Positions 9,361 to 18,577 are shown, counted from the first letter of the stretch. The stretch: DNA of 64,000 bases from Cellulosimicrobium cellulans (GCF_006539945.1 NZ_BJNZ01000022.1:1-64000), one strand, 5' to 3'. Program-made: numbers and translations. Notes: generated by a model not told the origin, from the sequence alone.

Positions 9361-10122
9361 ATGTCCACGTCGACAGCGAAGGCCGTCCTGGTGCCGGGAG
9401 CATGGATGGGAGGGTGGGTCTGGGAGCCGACCGCAGCGCGCCTGCGCGGCCGGGGCATCGACGCCGAGGCGATCACCCTGCGGGGCCTGCAGCCCGGCGA
9501 CGCCGACACAGACATCGCCGCCGTCGGCCTCGACGACCACGTCCGTCAGATCGTCGAGCACGTCGCGGAGGCGGGCTCGCGGCCTGTCGTCCTCGTCTCG
9601 CACTCCTACTCCGGCATGGTCACCGCGTGTGCCGCCGACCGGCTCGGCGGTCAGGTGCTCGGCCTCGTCCACGTCGGCGCGTTCGTGCCGACCTCCGGGC
9701 GGTCGCTGCTCGACGACTGGGGCGACTCGGACGACGAGCGCGCGCGGGAGCGCGCCGAGATCGACGCTGCGGGCGGCCTCTGGGCCGCCCCGACCCGGGG
9801 GATGCTCGACCACGAGACCGAGCTCGCGCCGCGTGACAGAGACGTCCTCGCCGCCGCGTTCACCCCCCACCCCGGCCGGACCGTCCTCGACCCGGCGACG
9901 CTGTCGAGCCCGGTGGGCGAGCAGCCCTCGACCTACGTCGCCCTGGGCCGGACCGGCGATCCCGACGAGGCGTGGAGCGAGGCACCGTCTGCGGTGAGGT
10001 CGGCCCGCGGATGGCGGCGGAGGCATCTTCCCGGCGGCCACTGGCCGATGGTCTCCGCCCTCGACGCCACGGTCGACCTGCTCGACGAGGAGATCCGCCA
10101 CTACGACCGGGAACAGGGCTGA
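9361..10122 (+). CDS. Alpha/beta hydrolase
   Basis: A 253-residue alpha/beta-hydrolase-fold protein. The N-terminal strand LVPGAWMGGWVW supplies the oxyanion region, the nucleophile elbow is SHSYSG with Ser82, and the C-terminal GGHWPM carries the likely catalytic His. The closest kind is the cytoplasmic esterase group that resembles plant methyl-esterases. ATG start with a strong GGAGGGG site 3-4 nt upstream. The HxlR regulator starts 3 nt downstream, so the two form an operon and the regulator probably senses a compound this enzyme acts on. Substrate unknown. Confidence 0.8.
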   Translation: MSTSTAKAVLVPGAWMGGWVWEPTAARLRGRGIDAEAITLRGLQPGDADTDIAAVGLDDHVRQIVEHVAEAGSRPVVLVSHSYSGMVTACAADRLGGQVLGLVHVGAFVPTSGRSLLDDWGDSDDERARERAEIDAAGGLWAAPTRGMLDHETELAPRDRDVLAAAFTPHPGRTVLDPATLSSPVGEQPSTYVALGRTGDPDEAWSEAPSAVRSARGWRRRHLPGGHWPMVSALDATVDLLDEEIRHYDREQG

Positions 10123-10125
10123 GCC

Positions 10126-10557
10126 GTGGCGACGACCGGACGGTCCGGCTGCCCGATCAACCTCGCCATCGAGCTCTTCGGTGATCGGTGGACGCTGCTC
10201 ATCCTGCGCGACATCGTCTTCTCCGGCCGTCGCCACTTCCGAGAGCTCCTCCGCGGGTCCGAGGAGCGGATCACGAGCAGCATCCTCGCCGACCGGCTCG
10301 ACCGCCTCGTCGACGCCGGGGTCCTCACCCGCTCGGACGACCCGACGCACAAGCAGAAGGCCGTCTACAGCCTCACCGAGAGCGGCGTGGACCTCGTCCC
10401 CGTGCTGGCGACGATCGGGAACTGGGGTGCGACCCACCGTCCCGCGGACCCGGAGAGGGTCGGGGTCGCCCGCGAGCTGGCGTACGAGCTGCCCGCGACA
10501 TGGTCGACGCGGATGGAGTCGCTCCGCGTGGACCATCGTCCTGCCGGCTCGTCCTGA
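10126..10557 (+). CDS. HxlR-family transcriptional regulator
   Basis: A 143-residue winged-helix regulator of the HxlR family. Signatures are the N-terminal Cys (GCPINLAIELFGDRWTLLILRDI), HFRELLRGSEERITSSILADRL for the recognition helix region, and YSLTESG for the wing. The conserved Cys near residue 9 is where HypR and QorR-like members sense electrophiles, so a redox or quinone signal is possible. It lies 3 nt after the hydrolase gene and is probably autoregulated through the promoter upstream of that gene. Confidence 0.88.
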   Translation: MATTGRSGCPINLAIELFGDRWTLLILRDIVFSGRRHFRELLRGSEERITSSILADRLDRLVDAGVLTRSDDPTHKQKAVYSLTESGVDLVPVLATIGNWGATHRPADPERVGVARELAYELPATWSTRMESLRVDHRPAGSS

Positions 10558-10612
10558 AACGACGACGGCGTGCTGCCGCCGGCCTGCCGCTCGCGGTCGG
10601 CGGACCACGCGA

Positions 10613-11554
10613 TCAGCGCCCGACGACGTTGCGCAGCGCGCGCCCGGCGCGGAGCGCGTCGAGGTTGGCGTTCACGAGGTCCGACGCGCGCTGGGGGCGG
10701 TTGCCCGCGACGTGCGGTGTGAGGATCAGTCGCGGGGCGCCCCACAGGGGTGACTCCGGGGGCAGCGGCTCGGTCTCGGTGACGTCCAGTGCGGCCCCGC
10801 CCAGACGGCCGTCGCGCAGCGCCGTGACGAGGGCCCCCTCGTCGACCGTGGCGCCGCGCCCGACGTTGACGAAGACCGCGTGGTCGGGGAGCTGGTCGAT
10901 CCGGGCGGCGTCGAACGCGTGCCGGGTCGCGTCGAGGGCGGGGAGCAGGGAGACGAGCACGTCGGTCGTCGCGAGGACGTCCCGGAGGTCGTCGTCCCTC
11001 ACGACGCGGAAGCCGTGGCGCTCGCCACGGCGGCTCGCGACGCCCGTCACCTCGGCGCCCAGGGCGGCGAGCAGCGGTGCGAGGCGCTCCGCGATCGAGC
11101 CGAACCCCCAGACCGTCACGCGTGCGCCGTCGAGCGTGTAGCGCGCGGCGGTCGCGGGGTCGGCCTGCGCCCGGTTCACGGCGGTGTCCCACCGGTGCTC
11201 GCGCTGCGCCTCCCCGAGCACGTCGAGCCGCCGCACCGCCGCGAGGACGAGCGCGAGCGCGTGCTCGGCGACCGGGCCGTCGTGCAGGGACCGGCCCGAC
11301 GTGATCGTCACCTCGGGCCCGAACCCGGCGGCCAGCACCGCGTCCGGGCCCGCTGCGAGCGTCTGGACCCAGCGCAGGCGGGTGAGCCGCGCGGCGGCGT
11401 CCGCGAGGTTCGCGGGGGTGTTCGCCCACGCCACGAGGACCTCGGCGTCGGCGTCCTCGGGACGCAGCGGCGCCGCGGCGTCGTAGCCGACGACGTCGTC
11501 GCCCGGGCCGCCGCGCACGTCGAGGGCGATGGTGCTGGGCACGAGGATCTTCAA
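10613..11554 (-). CDS. D-2-hydroxyacid dehydrogenase family protein
   Basis: A 313-residue NAD(P)-dependent oxidoreductase of the D-isomer 2-hydroxyacid dehydrogenase family. It shows the dinucleotide loop VWGFGSIAERL, the NVGRGATVDE segment and the catalytic His in the LTPHVAGN motif near the end. The start is TTG at 11554 with a GGGAG site 6 nt upstream. Substrate cannot be assigned; family members reduce glyoxylate, hydroxypyruvate and other 2-keto acids. It lies downstream of cydC on the same strand after a 230-bp gap with a stem-loop, so it is probably a separate unit. Confidence 0.85.
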   Translation of the reverse strand: MKILVPSTIALDVRGGPGDDVVGYDAAAPLRPEDADAEVLVAWANTPANLADAAARLTRLRWVQTLAAGPDAVLAAGFGPEVTITSGRSLHDGPVAEHALALVLAAVRRLDVLGEAQREHRWDTAVNRAQADPATAARYTLDGARVTVWGFGSIAERLAPLLAALGAEVTGVASRRGERHGFRVVRDDDLRDVLATTDVLVSLLPALDATRHAFDAARIDQLPDHAVFVNVGRGATVDEGALVTALRDGRLGGAALDVTETEPLPPESPLWGAPRLILTPHVAGNRPQRASDLVNANLDALRAGRALRNVVGR

Positions 11555-11589
11555 CGCTGCTCCCGGGGTCGTCCGTCGCGGTCGCGGTC

Positions 11590-11617
11590 GCGGCCCGCCC
11601 GGCGCGGGGCGGGCCGC
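11590..11617 (-). terminator. GC stem-loop between cydC and the hydroxyacid dehydrogenase gene
   Basis: An 11-bp perfect stem (11590-11600 with 11607-11617) and a 6-nt loop, 170 nt after the cydC stop and 36 nt before the next start. There is no T tract, so it may be a terminator of the cyd operon or a leader structure of the next gene. The rest of 11618-11787 shows nothing recognisable. Confidence 0.35.
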
Positions 11618-11787
11618 CTCGCGAACGTATCACCGAGCCGTGGTGCCCTCCGGGTGCCGCCTGGCCCTCCCACCTGAGCTTCTACATGATCACGTCGTCG
11701 GTCGCGAGCCTGCGCGCCGCGCCGACGATGGCGGTCTCCGTGCGCGTCACGAGCCTGCGCACGCCTCGGCGAGGGCTGACCCCGCGA

Positions 11788-13620
11788 TCAGCGGTGGGCC
11801 GGCGCCTCCTGGTCGAGCGCCCACCGGTAGGCGGGGAGCCCGAGCAGCTCGGCGTGCGTCCCGCGCGCGACGACCCGCGCCGGAGCGTCGTCCGGCGCAC
11901 CGTCGGGGACACCGAGGAGCAGCACCTCGTCGACGGCCTCGAGCGCGCTGAGCCGGTGCGTCGCGAGGACAACGCCGCGCCGGCCGTCACCGGCTGACGC
12001 GCGGGTCGTCGCGACGAGGTGCCGCACGAGCGCGTCGGCGCCGGCCGCGTCGAGGTGCTCGGCCGGCTCGTCGAGCAGCAGCAGCGGCGCCGGTGACAGC
12101 AACGCCCGCGCGACGAGCAGACGACGGCGCTCGCCCCCGGACACCGTCGTGGCGTCCGGGCCGAGCAGCGTCTCGACGCCGTCCGGCAGCGCGGCGAGCC
12201 AGGCGTCCAGGCCGACGTCGTGCAGCGTCGCCGCGGCCTCCTCGGCCGTGACGTCGCCTCGCGCGACGCGCAGGTTCTCCAGCACCGTCGTGTCGAACAC
12301 GTGCGCGTCCTCGGCGACGAGCACGACGCCGCGTGCAGCGGCCTCGCGGGGGAGGGCGCTCATGTCGGTCCCGTCGAGCGTCACCCGGCCCGCGAGCGCG
12401 GGGACGAGCCCGGCGGCGGTCGCGAGCAGCGTCGTCTTGCCGACCCCGGACGGTCCGACGACCGCGATCGCGCGCCCGGGGCGCAGGTCGAGGTCCACGC
12501 CCGCCACGACGACCCGCGCCGTGCCCGGCCAGCCCGCCGCGACGTCGTCGAGCGCGAGCGACGCCTGCTCGGTGGGCGACGGCTCCGCCGGACCGGGGAC
12601 GGAAGCGTCCGCGGTGCGTGCCGTCGTGGTGGCGCGCGTCGCGGAGCCGTCGAGGAGCCCGACGACGCGCGCCGCGGCCTGGCGCGAGCGGTGGAGCTGG
12701 ACGGCGGCGGCGGGCAGGGCGTTCGCGGCCTCGAACACCGCGAGCGGCGTGAGCACGATGACCGACAGCTCCACGGGCGCGAGCGTCCCGGCCGTCACCG
12801 CAGGGATGCCGAGCACGAGCGACGCGAGCACCGCGAGGCCGACCGCGAGCGCGGCGATCCCCGCCGCGACCCCGGCGGGGCGGGCACCGTCGTCGGTCAC
12901 GCGTGCGAGGGCGCGGTCCGTCGCGCGCAGGTCGTCGAGGCGCGAGTCGAGACGACCGGAGACGGCGAGCGGGCCGGACTGCTCGAGGATCTCGAGCGTC
13001 GTCGCGGTCATCGCCGCGCGCGTCGTCGCGCCGCGCGCCTCGACCTCGCGCGCCGACCGCGCGGAGAGCCACGGCGCGAGGACGGCCGCGAGGAGCAGGC
13101 ACAGCGCGAGGGCGACGCCCGCGGCGGGCAGGAACGCCCCGACGAGCGCCACGGATCCCACGGAGATCGCCAGCGCGACGCCGGCGGGGACGAGCGCACG
13201 CACGACGACGTCGCCCACCGCGTCGACGTCCGCGCCGACCCGGGCGAGCAGGTCGCCACGTCGCAGCCCGACGAGCGCACCCGGCGACCCCTCCGCCAGC
13301 GCGGTGTAGAGGTTGGCGCGCAGGGCGGCCATGCCGCGCAGCGCGACGTCGTGCGAGGCGAGGCGTTCGAGGTAGCGGAAGACGCCGCGCGAGATGCCGA
13401 AGGCGCGGACGCCGACGACCGCGACGGAGAGCGTGAGGACGGGCGGCATCTGCGAGGCGCGCGCGATGAGCCACGCGGCGACGGCCGCGAGGCCGACGGC
13501 GCTCCCGAGCGACAGCGTGCCGAGCACGACGGCCCACACGACGCGGCGCCAGCGCACGTCGAGCAGCCCGACGGCGCGCCACAGCGGGTCGTTCGCGAGG
13601 CGGTCACGGGTGCCGGTCAC
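11788..13620 (-). CDS. cydC: Cytochrome bd assembly ABC transporter subunit CydC
   Basis: A 610-residue half-transporter: six membrane helices (about residues 20-300) fused to an ATPase. Walker A GPSGVGKTTLL, signature VSGGERRRLLVARALL and Walker B LLLLDEPAEHLD followed by THRLSAL are all intact. CydDC exports reductant or handles heme in the way needed for cytochrome bd maturation. GTG start overlaps the cydD stop by 4 nt (GTGA). A Pro/Thr/Ala-rich linker (about residues 325-350) joins the membrane and ATPase parts. Confidence 0.93.
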   Translation of the reverse strand: MTGTRDRLANDPLWRAVGLLDVRWRRVVWAVVLGTLSLGSAVGLAAVAAWLIARASQMPPVLTLSVAVVGVRAFGISRGVFRYLERLASHDVALRGMAALRANLYTALAEGSPGALVGLRRGDLLARVGADVDAVGDVVVRALVPAGVALAISVGSVALVGAFLPAAGVALALCLLLAAVLAPWLSARSAREVEARGATTRAAMTATTLEILEQSGPLAVSGRLDSRLDDLRATDRALARVTDDGARPAGVAAGIAALAVGLAVLASLVLGIPAVTAGTLAPVELSVIVLTPLAVFEAANALPAAAVQLHRSRQAAARVVGLLDGSATRATTTARTADASVPGPAEPSPTEQASLALDDVAAGWPGTARVVVAGVDLDLRPGRAIAVVGPSGVGKTTLLATAAGLVPALAGRVTLDGTDMSALPREAAARGVVLVAEDAHVFDTTVLENLRVARGDVTAEEAAATLHDVGLDAWLAALPDGVETLLGPDATTVSGGERRRLLVARALLSPAPLLLLDEPAEHLDAAGADALVRHLVATTRASAGDGRRGVVLATHRLSALEAVDEVLLLGVPDGAPDDAPARVVARGTHAELLGLPAYRWALDQEAPAHR

Positions 13621-15383
13621 GGGTGCCTCCCTTCGACGGGCGCGGCGACGGGGGCGAGCCCGACCGTGCCCTCGGGCCCGCCGTCCGCGGGGGCCGGCCG
13701 GTCGTCGAGCGTCGTCGAGCGGACGCCGACGACGTCGTCGGCGGCGCGGACGAGCGAGGCGCGGTGGGCGACGACGACGACCGTCCGGCCCTGGTCGCGG
13801 AACGTGCGCACGGCGTCGAGCACCACCTGCTCGCCGCGCGCGTCGAGGTGGGCGGTCGGCTCGTCGAGCACGACGAGCGGGACGTCGGCAGGGTCGCCGA
13901 GCAGGGCTGCGGCGAGCGCGACGCGCTGGCGCTGGCCCACGCTCAGGCCGACGCCGCCGCGCCCCACCGCGGTGTCCCACCCGCCGGGCAGCGTCGCGAG
14001 CACGGTGTCGAGGCCGGCGGTGCGCGCGGCGCGGTCGAGGTCGGCGTCGCTCACGGGCAGGCCGCCGGCGACGACGTCGCGCAGCCGGCCCGGGGCGAGC
14101 ACCGGGCGCTGGGGGAGCCAGGCCACCTGGGGCCAGTACGTCGCGGGGTCGACGTCGGCGAGGTCGAGCGGCTCGGCACCCGGAACGGTCAGGGTGACCG
14201 TGCCCCGGTCGGGGCGGACGAGGCCGAGGAGGACGAGCGCCGTCGTGGTCTTGCCCGCCCCGCTGGGACCGGTGAGGGCCACGACGCGGCCCGACGTCCC
14301 GAGCCGGAGCTCGAGGTCGAGGTCGGCGGGCGCGAGCGCGTCGCGGTCGCCCGCTCGGACGCTCATGCCGTGCAGGGCCAGCGTGGTGCCGGAGAGCGCG
14401 GGCGCGGGGGTCCTCCCGGGCTCGGGAGCCTCCTCGTCGAGGACCGCGAACGCCTGCTCCGCGGCCGCGATGCCGTCGGTGGACGCGTGGAAGTGCAGCC
14501 CGACCTGGCGCAGCGGCAGGTAGACCTCGGGCGCGAGCACGAGCACCGCGAGGGCGGGCTCGAGCTCCATGCCGCCGTGCACGAGGCGCAGCCCGACGCC
14601 CACCGCGACGACCGCCACCGACAGCGTCGTGAGGAGCTCGAGGACCATGCCGGAGAGGAACGCGACGCGCAGCGTACCCATGGTCGCGCGCCGGTTCGCG
14701 TCGCCGAGCGCGCGCACGCGCTGCTCCGGGCCGCGCGCGCGGCCGAACGCGAGGAGGGTCGGCAGCCCGGCGAGCAGGTCGAGCACCTGCGCGCCGAGCC
14801 GCTGCATGACGACGAGGCGCCGCTCCGACGTCCCGGCGGTGAGCCGCCCGACCAGCACCATGAAGAGCGGCACGAGCGGGATCGTCACGGCGATGACGAC
14901 GGCCGAGACCCAGTCGAGCCCGAGGACGACGGCGAGCGTCGCGGGCGTGACCGTCGCCGCCAGCAGGAGCTGGGGCAGGTACCGCACCATGTACGGCTCG
15001 AGGGCGTCGAGCCCGCGCGTCGCGAGCGTGGCGACCTCGGGGCCGCGCCCGGACGCGAGCCACCGCGGACCGAGGGCCACGGCGTGCGTGACGACCTGCT
15101 CGCGCAGCTCGGCCACGGTCCGGGTCGCGGCGCGCAGCGCGAACCGCTCCTGCGCCCAGGACGTCGCCGCCCGGGCCGCGACGACCCCGGCGAGCAGCCC
15201 GACCCGCGGCCCGAGGTCGGCCAGGTCGGCCGTCCCCTGGATCGCCGGCGCGAGGACCGACGCGAGGACGACCGCCTGGGCGACGACCAGGGCCGCCGTG
15301 GCGAACCCCAGCACCGCCGTCAGGACGACGTACCCCCGCGCGGCCCGCGCGTGGCGCAGGAGCCGCGGGTCGAGCGGCTTCAC
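13617..15383 (-). CDS. cydD: Cytochrome bd assembly ABC transporter subunit CydD
   Basis: A 588-residue half-transporter with an N-terminal transmembrane domain (first about 310 residues, six helices) and a C-terminal ATPase with GPSGAGKTTTALVLLG (Walker A), LSVGQRQRVALAAALL (signature) and LVVLDEPTAHLD (Walker B). It forms the heterodimer CydDC. GTG start overlaps the cydB stop as GTGA and the gene overlaps cydC the same way, so cydB-D-C are translated as a coupled set. Confidence 0.93.
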   Translation of the reverse strand: MKPLDPRLLRHARAARGYVVLTAVLGFATAALVVAQAVVLASVLAPAIQGTADLADLGPRVGLLAGVVAARAATSWAQERFALRAATRTVAELREQVVTHAVALGPRWLASGRGPEVATLATRGLDALEPYMVRYLPQLLLAATVTPATLAVVLGLDWVSAVVIAVTIPLVPLFMVLVGRLTAGTSERRLVVMQRLGAQVLDLLAGLPTLLAFGRARGPEQRVRALGDANRRATMGTLRVAFLSGMVLELLTTLSVAVVAVGVGLRLVHGGMELEPALAVLVLAPEVYLPLRQVGLHFHASTDGIAAAEQAFAVLDEEAPEPGRTPAPALSGTTLALHGMSVRAGDRDALAPADLDLELRLGTSGRVVALTGPSGAGKTTTALVLLGLVRPDRGTVTLTVPGAEPLDLADVDPATYWPQVAWLPQRPVLAPGRLRDVVAGGLPVSDADLDRAARTAGLDTVLATLPGGWDTAVGRGGVGLSVGQRQRVALAAALLGDPADVPLVVLDEPTAHLDARGEQVVLDAVRTFRDQGRTVVVVAHRASLVRAADDVVGVRSTTLDDRPAPADGGPEGTVGLAPVAAPVEGRHP

Positions 15384-16492
15384 GCGTCGCCCGACCCGCC
15401 GGTCCCGAGGCTGCGTCCGGCCGAGCCGCCCGAGGACGCCCCGCCGAACGCCGCCTCGCGGACCTTCTTGAGCGAGAGCCCGGCGGGCGCGGGGATGTCC
15501 TTGGTGGAGAGGCGGCGGCGGAACACCCAGTAGGTCCACGACTGGTAGGCGATGACGAGCGGCGTGAGGATCACCGCGACCCACGTCATCACGGTCAGCG
15601 TGTAGTCGGTGGACGACGCGTTGTGGATCGTCAGCGAGTTCGCCGGGTCGACGGCGGGCATGACGTCGGGGTACATCGAGCCGAAGATGAGCACGACGGC
15701 CGCGACGATCGTCACCGCGGAGGCGGTGAACGCCCAGCCCTCGGCGCCGCGGCGGTTGGCGACGAGCGCGGCCACGAGTCCGCCGGCGGCGAGCACGACG
15801 GCTGCCCACGTCCAGGGCACGGAGTACGCGACCTGGGCCCACACGGCCCACCCGCCCGCGAGCACGAGCGCCACGACGCCGAGCACGGAGGCGTGCTGGC
15901 GCGCGCGGGCGCGGATCTCGCCGTCGGTCTTCAGGGCGACGAAGACCGAGCCGTGCAGCAGGAACAGGCTCAGCGTGACGAGGCCGCCGAGGAGCGCGAA
16001 CGGCGACAGGAGCGAGAAGAACCCGCCGACGAACTGGTGGTCGGCGTCGAGCTGCACGCCCCGCGCGAGGTTCGCGAACGCGACGCCCCACAGCACGGCG
16101 GGCACCCACGACCCGACCTGGATCGCGACGTCGCAGCGGCGCGCCCAGCCCTCGTCGCGGATCTTGCCGCGGTACTCGAACGCGACACCGCGCACGATGA
16201 GTGCGACGAGGATGAGCAGGAGCGGCAGGTAGAAGCCGGAGAAGAGGGTCGCGTACCACTCGGGGAACGCGGCGAACGTCGCGCCGCCCGCGGTGAGCAG
16301 CCAGACCTCGTTCCCGTCCCAGACCGGGCCGATGGTGTTGATGAGGACGCGGCGTTCCTTCTCGCGGTGCTCCTTGTCGCCGCGGGGGAGGATCGACAGC
16401 AGCATGCCGACCCCGAAGTCGAAGCCCTCGAGCACGAGGTAGCCGGTCCACAGGACCGCGATGAGCACGAACCAGACGACGGCGAGATCCAC
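15380..16492 (-). CDS. cydB: Cytochrome bd ubiquinol oxidase subunit II
   Basis: A 370-residue membrane protein with eight or nine helices. The N-terminus WFVLIAVLWTGYLVLEGFDFGVGML and the segment IGPVWDGNEVWLLTAGGATFAAFPEWYA are hallmarks of subunit II. It pairs with CydA in the cytoplasmic membrane to oxidise quinol with oxygen at high affinity. GTG start 39 nt after cydA; C-terminal 30 residues are Gly/Ser-rich and cytoplasmic. Confidence 0.96.
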   Translation of the reverse strand: MDLAVVWFVLIAVLWTGYLVLEGFDFGVGMLLSILPRGDKEHREKERRVLINTIGPVWDGNEVWLLTAGGATFAAFPEWYATLFSGFYLPLLLILVALIVRGVAFEYRGKIRDEGWARRCDVAIQVGSWVPAVLWGVAFANLARGVQLDADHQFVGGFFSLLSPFALLGGLVTLSLFLLHGSVFVALKTDGEIRARARQHASVLGVVALVLAGGWAVWAQVAYSVPWTWAAVVLAAGGLVAALVANRRGAEGWAFTASAVTIVAAVVLIFGSMYPDVMPAVDPANSLTIHNASSTDYTLTVMTWVAVILTPLVIAYQSWTYWVFRRRLSTKDIPAPAGLSLKKVREAAFGGASSGGSAGRSLGTGGSGDA

Positions 16493-16531
16493 GGTGGCGT
16501 TCTCCTGAGATTCTGGACGGGTCCGGGCGCG

Positions 16532-18046
16532 TCAGTACGCGAAGGACAGCGGTCGGTCTGCGGCCTCGGTGCCGTCGTCGGGCGGCTCCTGCGCCTCGGG
16601 CGACTCGTCGTGCACCACCAGCGGCACCCCCTCGATCGCGTAGCGGCGCATGAGCGTGAACCAGACGGCGGCGAGCGCGCCGTACAGGAGCGTGAAGACG
16701 ATCATCGACGTCAGGACGACGCCGGGGCTCACCACGGTGGACACGCCCCGCTCGGTGAGCAGGCGGATCTGGTCGATGCCCGTGGGGTTCGGGGCGACGA
16801 CCCAGGGTTGGCGGCCCATCTCGGTGAAGATCCAGCCGAACGAGTTCGCGAGGAACGGCATGGGGATGGCGATGAGGCCGACGCGCGCGAACCACACGTT
16901 GTCGGTGACGCGGCCCTTGCGGGTGAGCCACAGCGCCATCAGCGCGAGGAGCACGGAGCCGGCGGCCATGCCGATCATGAGCCGGAAGGACCAGTACGTC
17001 ATCGCGAGGTTCGGCGTGTACGTGACGGGGTCGCCGGCCGCGGTGACGTCGCCGTAGCGCTCGGTCATCTGCTCCTGGACGTCCTCGACGCCCGGCAGGT
17101 AGCTCTCGGGCCCGGAGAAGTGGCCCGTGCCGAGGTACGACGCGAGGCCGGGGATCTCGATGAGGTGCGTGACGTTCTCGCACGAGTTCGACAGGTCGCC
17201 GATCGTGAGGATGGAGAACGCGGCGCCCTCCTGCCCCTGGCACAGCGCCTCGGCCGAGGACATCTTGCCGGGCTGCTGCTCGTACATGATCTTGCCCTGG
17301 ATGTCGCCGGAGACGGCGACGCCGATCCCGCCGACGAGCATGGCGATGACGCCGAGCGTGACGGCCGGGCGGTAGACGTCGCGCGCGAGCTCGACGTTCT
17401 CCGCCTTGCGGGTGCGCACGAGGCGGACCATCCACCACGCGGCGACGCCCGTGACGAACGTGCCCGCGGTGAGGAAGGTCGCCGTGATCTGGTGCGGGAA
17501 CGCGGCCCAGAGGGTGTTGTTCGTGAGGACGGCGCCGATGTCGTTCATCTCGGCGCGGCCGGTCTCGGGGTTGAAGATCGCGCCGACGGGGTGCTGCATC
17601 CACGAGTTCGCGGCGAGGATGAAGAACGCGGACAGGTTCGTCGCGATCGCCACGGCCCAGATGCACGCGAGGTGCACCTTCTTGTTGAGACGGTCCCAGC
17701 CGAAGATCCACAGCCCGAGGAACGTCGACTCGATGAAGAACGCGGCGAGCGCCTCCATGGCGAGCGGGGCGCCGAACACGTCGCCGACGAAGCGCGAGTA
17801 CTCGCTCCAGTTCATGCCGAACTGGAACTCCTGCACGATGCCCGTCACGACGCCGAGGGCGAAGTTGATGAGCAGGAGCTTGCCGAAGAACTTGGTCAGG
17901 CGCAGCCACCGTTCGTTGCCGGTGCGCACCCAGGCCGTCTGCATGATCGCGACGAGGGGCGCCAGGCCGATCGTCAGCGGGACGAAGATGAAGTGGTAGA
18001 CGGTCGTGATGGCGAACTGCCACCGGGCGAGATCCAGGGCTTCCAC
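16532..18046 (-). CDS. cydA: Cytochrome bd ubiquinol oxidase subunit I
   Basis: A 504-residue heme-bearing subunit. Near the N-terminus RWQFAITTVYHFIFVPLTIGL contains the conserved His that binds heme b595 in E. coli; the FGMNWSEYSRFVGDVFGAPLA stretch and the WSFRLMIGM region (heme b558 Met ligand) are present. The Q-loop is of the short type. The GTG at 18046 is chosen because it gives the canonical N-terminus and has GAGGAG 5 nt upstream; the frame is open 30 codons further. First gene of cydABDC. A CRP-type palindrome at 18209-18230 lies upstream, which fits regulation by energy or oxygen status as described for mycobacterial cydAB. Confidence 0.96.
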   Translation of the reverse strand: MEALDLARWQFAITTVYHFIFVPLTIGLAPLVAIMQTAWVRTGNERWLRLTKFFGKLLLINFALGVVTGIVQEFQFGMNWSEYSRFVGDVFGAPLAMEALAAFFIESTFLGLWIFGWDRLNKKVHLACIWAVAIATNLSAFFILAANSWMQHPVGAIFNPETGRAEMNDIGAVLTNNTLWAAFPHQITATFLTAGTFVTGVAAWWMVRLVRTRKAENVELARDVYRPAVTLGVIAMLVGGIGVAVSGDIQGKIMYEQQPGKMSSAEALCQGQEGAAFSILTIGDLSNSCENVTHLIEIPGLASYLGTGHFSGPESYLPGVEDVQEQMTERYGDVTAAGDPVTYTPNLAMTYWSFRLMIGMAAGSVLLALMALWLTRKGRVTDNVWFARVGLIAIPMPFLANSFGWIFTEMGRQPWVVAPNPTGIDQIRLLTERGVSTVVSPGVVLTSMIVFTLLYGALAAVWFTLMRRYAIEGVPLVVHDESPEAQEPPDDGTEAADRPLSFAY

Positions 18047-18145
18047 GTGCGCTCCTCGGGGGGCCGACGGGTCGGCGGGCTTCAGGGGGAGGTGCTGAGC
18101 TACGACGCCGGTCAGGACGGCCCGGGGGAGGGCCACCCTTCTCTG

Positions 18146-18151
18146 ACGCTA
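18146..18151 (-). promoter_or_regulatory. Candidate -10 box TAGCGT of cydABDC
   Basis: Read on the minus strand, TAGCGT would start transcription near 18139, giving a leader of about 93 nt. The CRP-type palindrome is then centred about 80 bp upstream, a spacing allowed for class I activators. There is no good -35, as expected for an activated promoter. Confidence 0.4.
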
Positions 18152-18208
18152 GGCCCAATCTGCCCCATCGGCAGGGCGGGAGATGACGCGAAGTGCTGAA
18201 AACACGCC

Positions 18209-18230
18209 GCTTGTGACTATGTTCACAAGC
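18209..18230. promoter_or_regulatory. CRP/GlxR-type operator upstream of cydABDC
   Basis: Perfect 8-bp arms GCTTGTGA and TCACAAGC separated by 6 nt; the core reads TGTGA-N6-TCACA, which is the consensus for CRP-family cAMP regulators. It lies 160 bp before cydA and 350 bp before rne, between the two divergent genes, so it could act on either, but cyd is the known target type. Confidence 0.75.
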
Positions 18231-18253
18231 GCTCGGGACCTTGGTCCCGAGCG
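18230..18253. repeat. Perfect 11-bp inverted repeat with 2-nt spacer
   Basis: CGCTCGGGACC and GGTCCCGAGCG flank TT, directly abutting the CRP-type site. It may be an additional operator or a stem-loop. The rest of the gap 18254-18577 (the rne leader side) holds a GATACT -10-like hexamer at 18314-18319 and a small GGAGCC/GGCTCC hairpin just after it, and nothing else recognisable. Confidence 0.6.
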
Positions 18254-18313
18254 GACGGGACCGCCGCCCCGGCGGCCGGTGCGTGTCGCCCGAGTTCGTA
18301 CGCGCCCCTGTGC

Positions 18314-18319
18314 GATACT
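18314..18319 (+). promoter_or_regulatory. Possible -10 box of rne
   Basis: GATACT with an upstream TGC, about 260 nt before the rne GTG. No convincing -35 sequence at the usual distance. If used, it would give rne a leader of about 250 nt starting with a small GC hairpin. Confidence 0.3.
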
Positions 18320-18577
18320 GGGCGGAGCCGGGTGGGCTCCGCATCGCCCTCCCGACGAGCACGAGATCGCGGCACCAGCGGACCGCGGCAGTCGGAGCGC
18401 CGACCGGGGCGAAGGGCCCGGTGGCAGGCGCCCGCGCCGCGCACGCGGACCGCGGCCGTGGCCGACGACTTCCGTCGCCGGACGACGCGCTCCGGTGCGC
18501 TCGTCCTGAGCGACGACCGACCGCCCCGAGGGGCCGCACGGTGCGGGGCGGTCCCTGTGGCAGCAGGAGCACGACGC

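Noticed and set aside
18323-18340. Riboswitch in the rne leader
   Set aside because: Only a small GGAGCC/GGCTCC hairpin can be drawn; no known aptamer motif.
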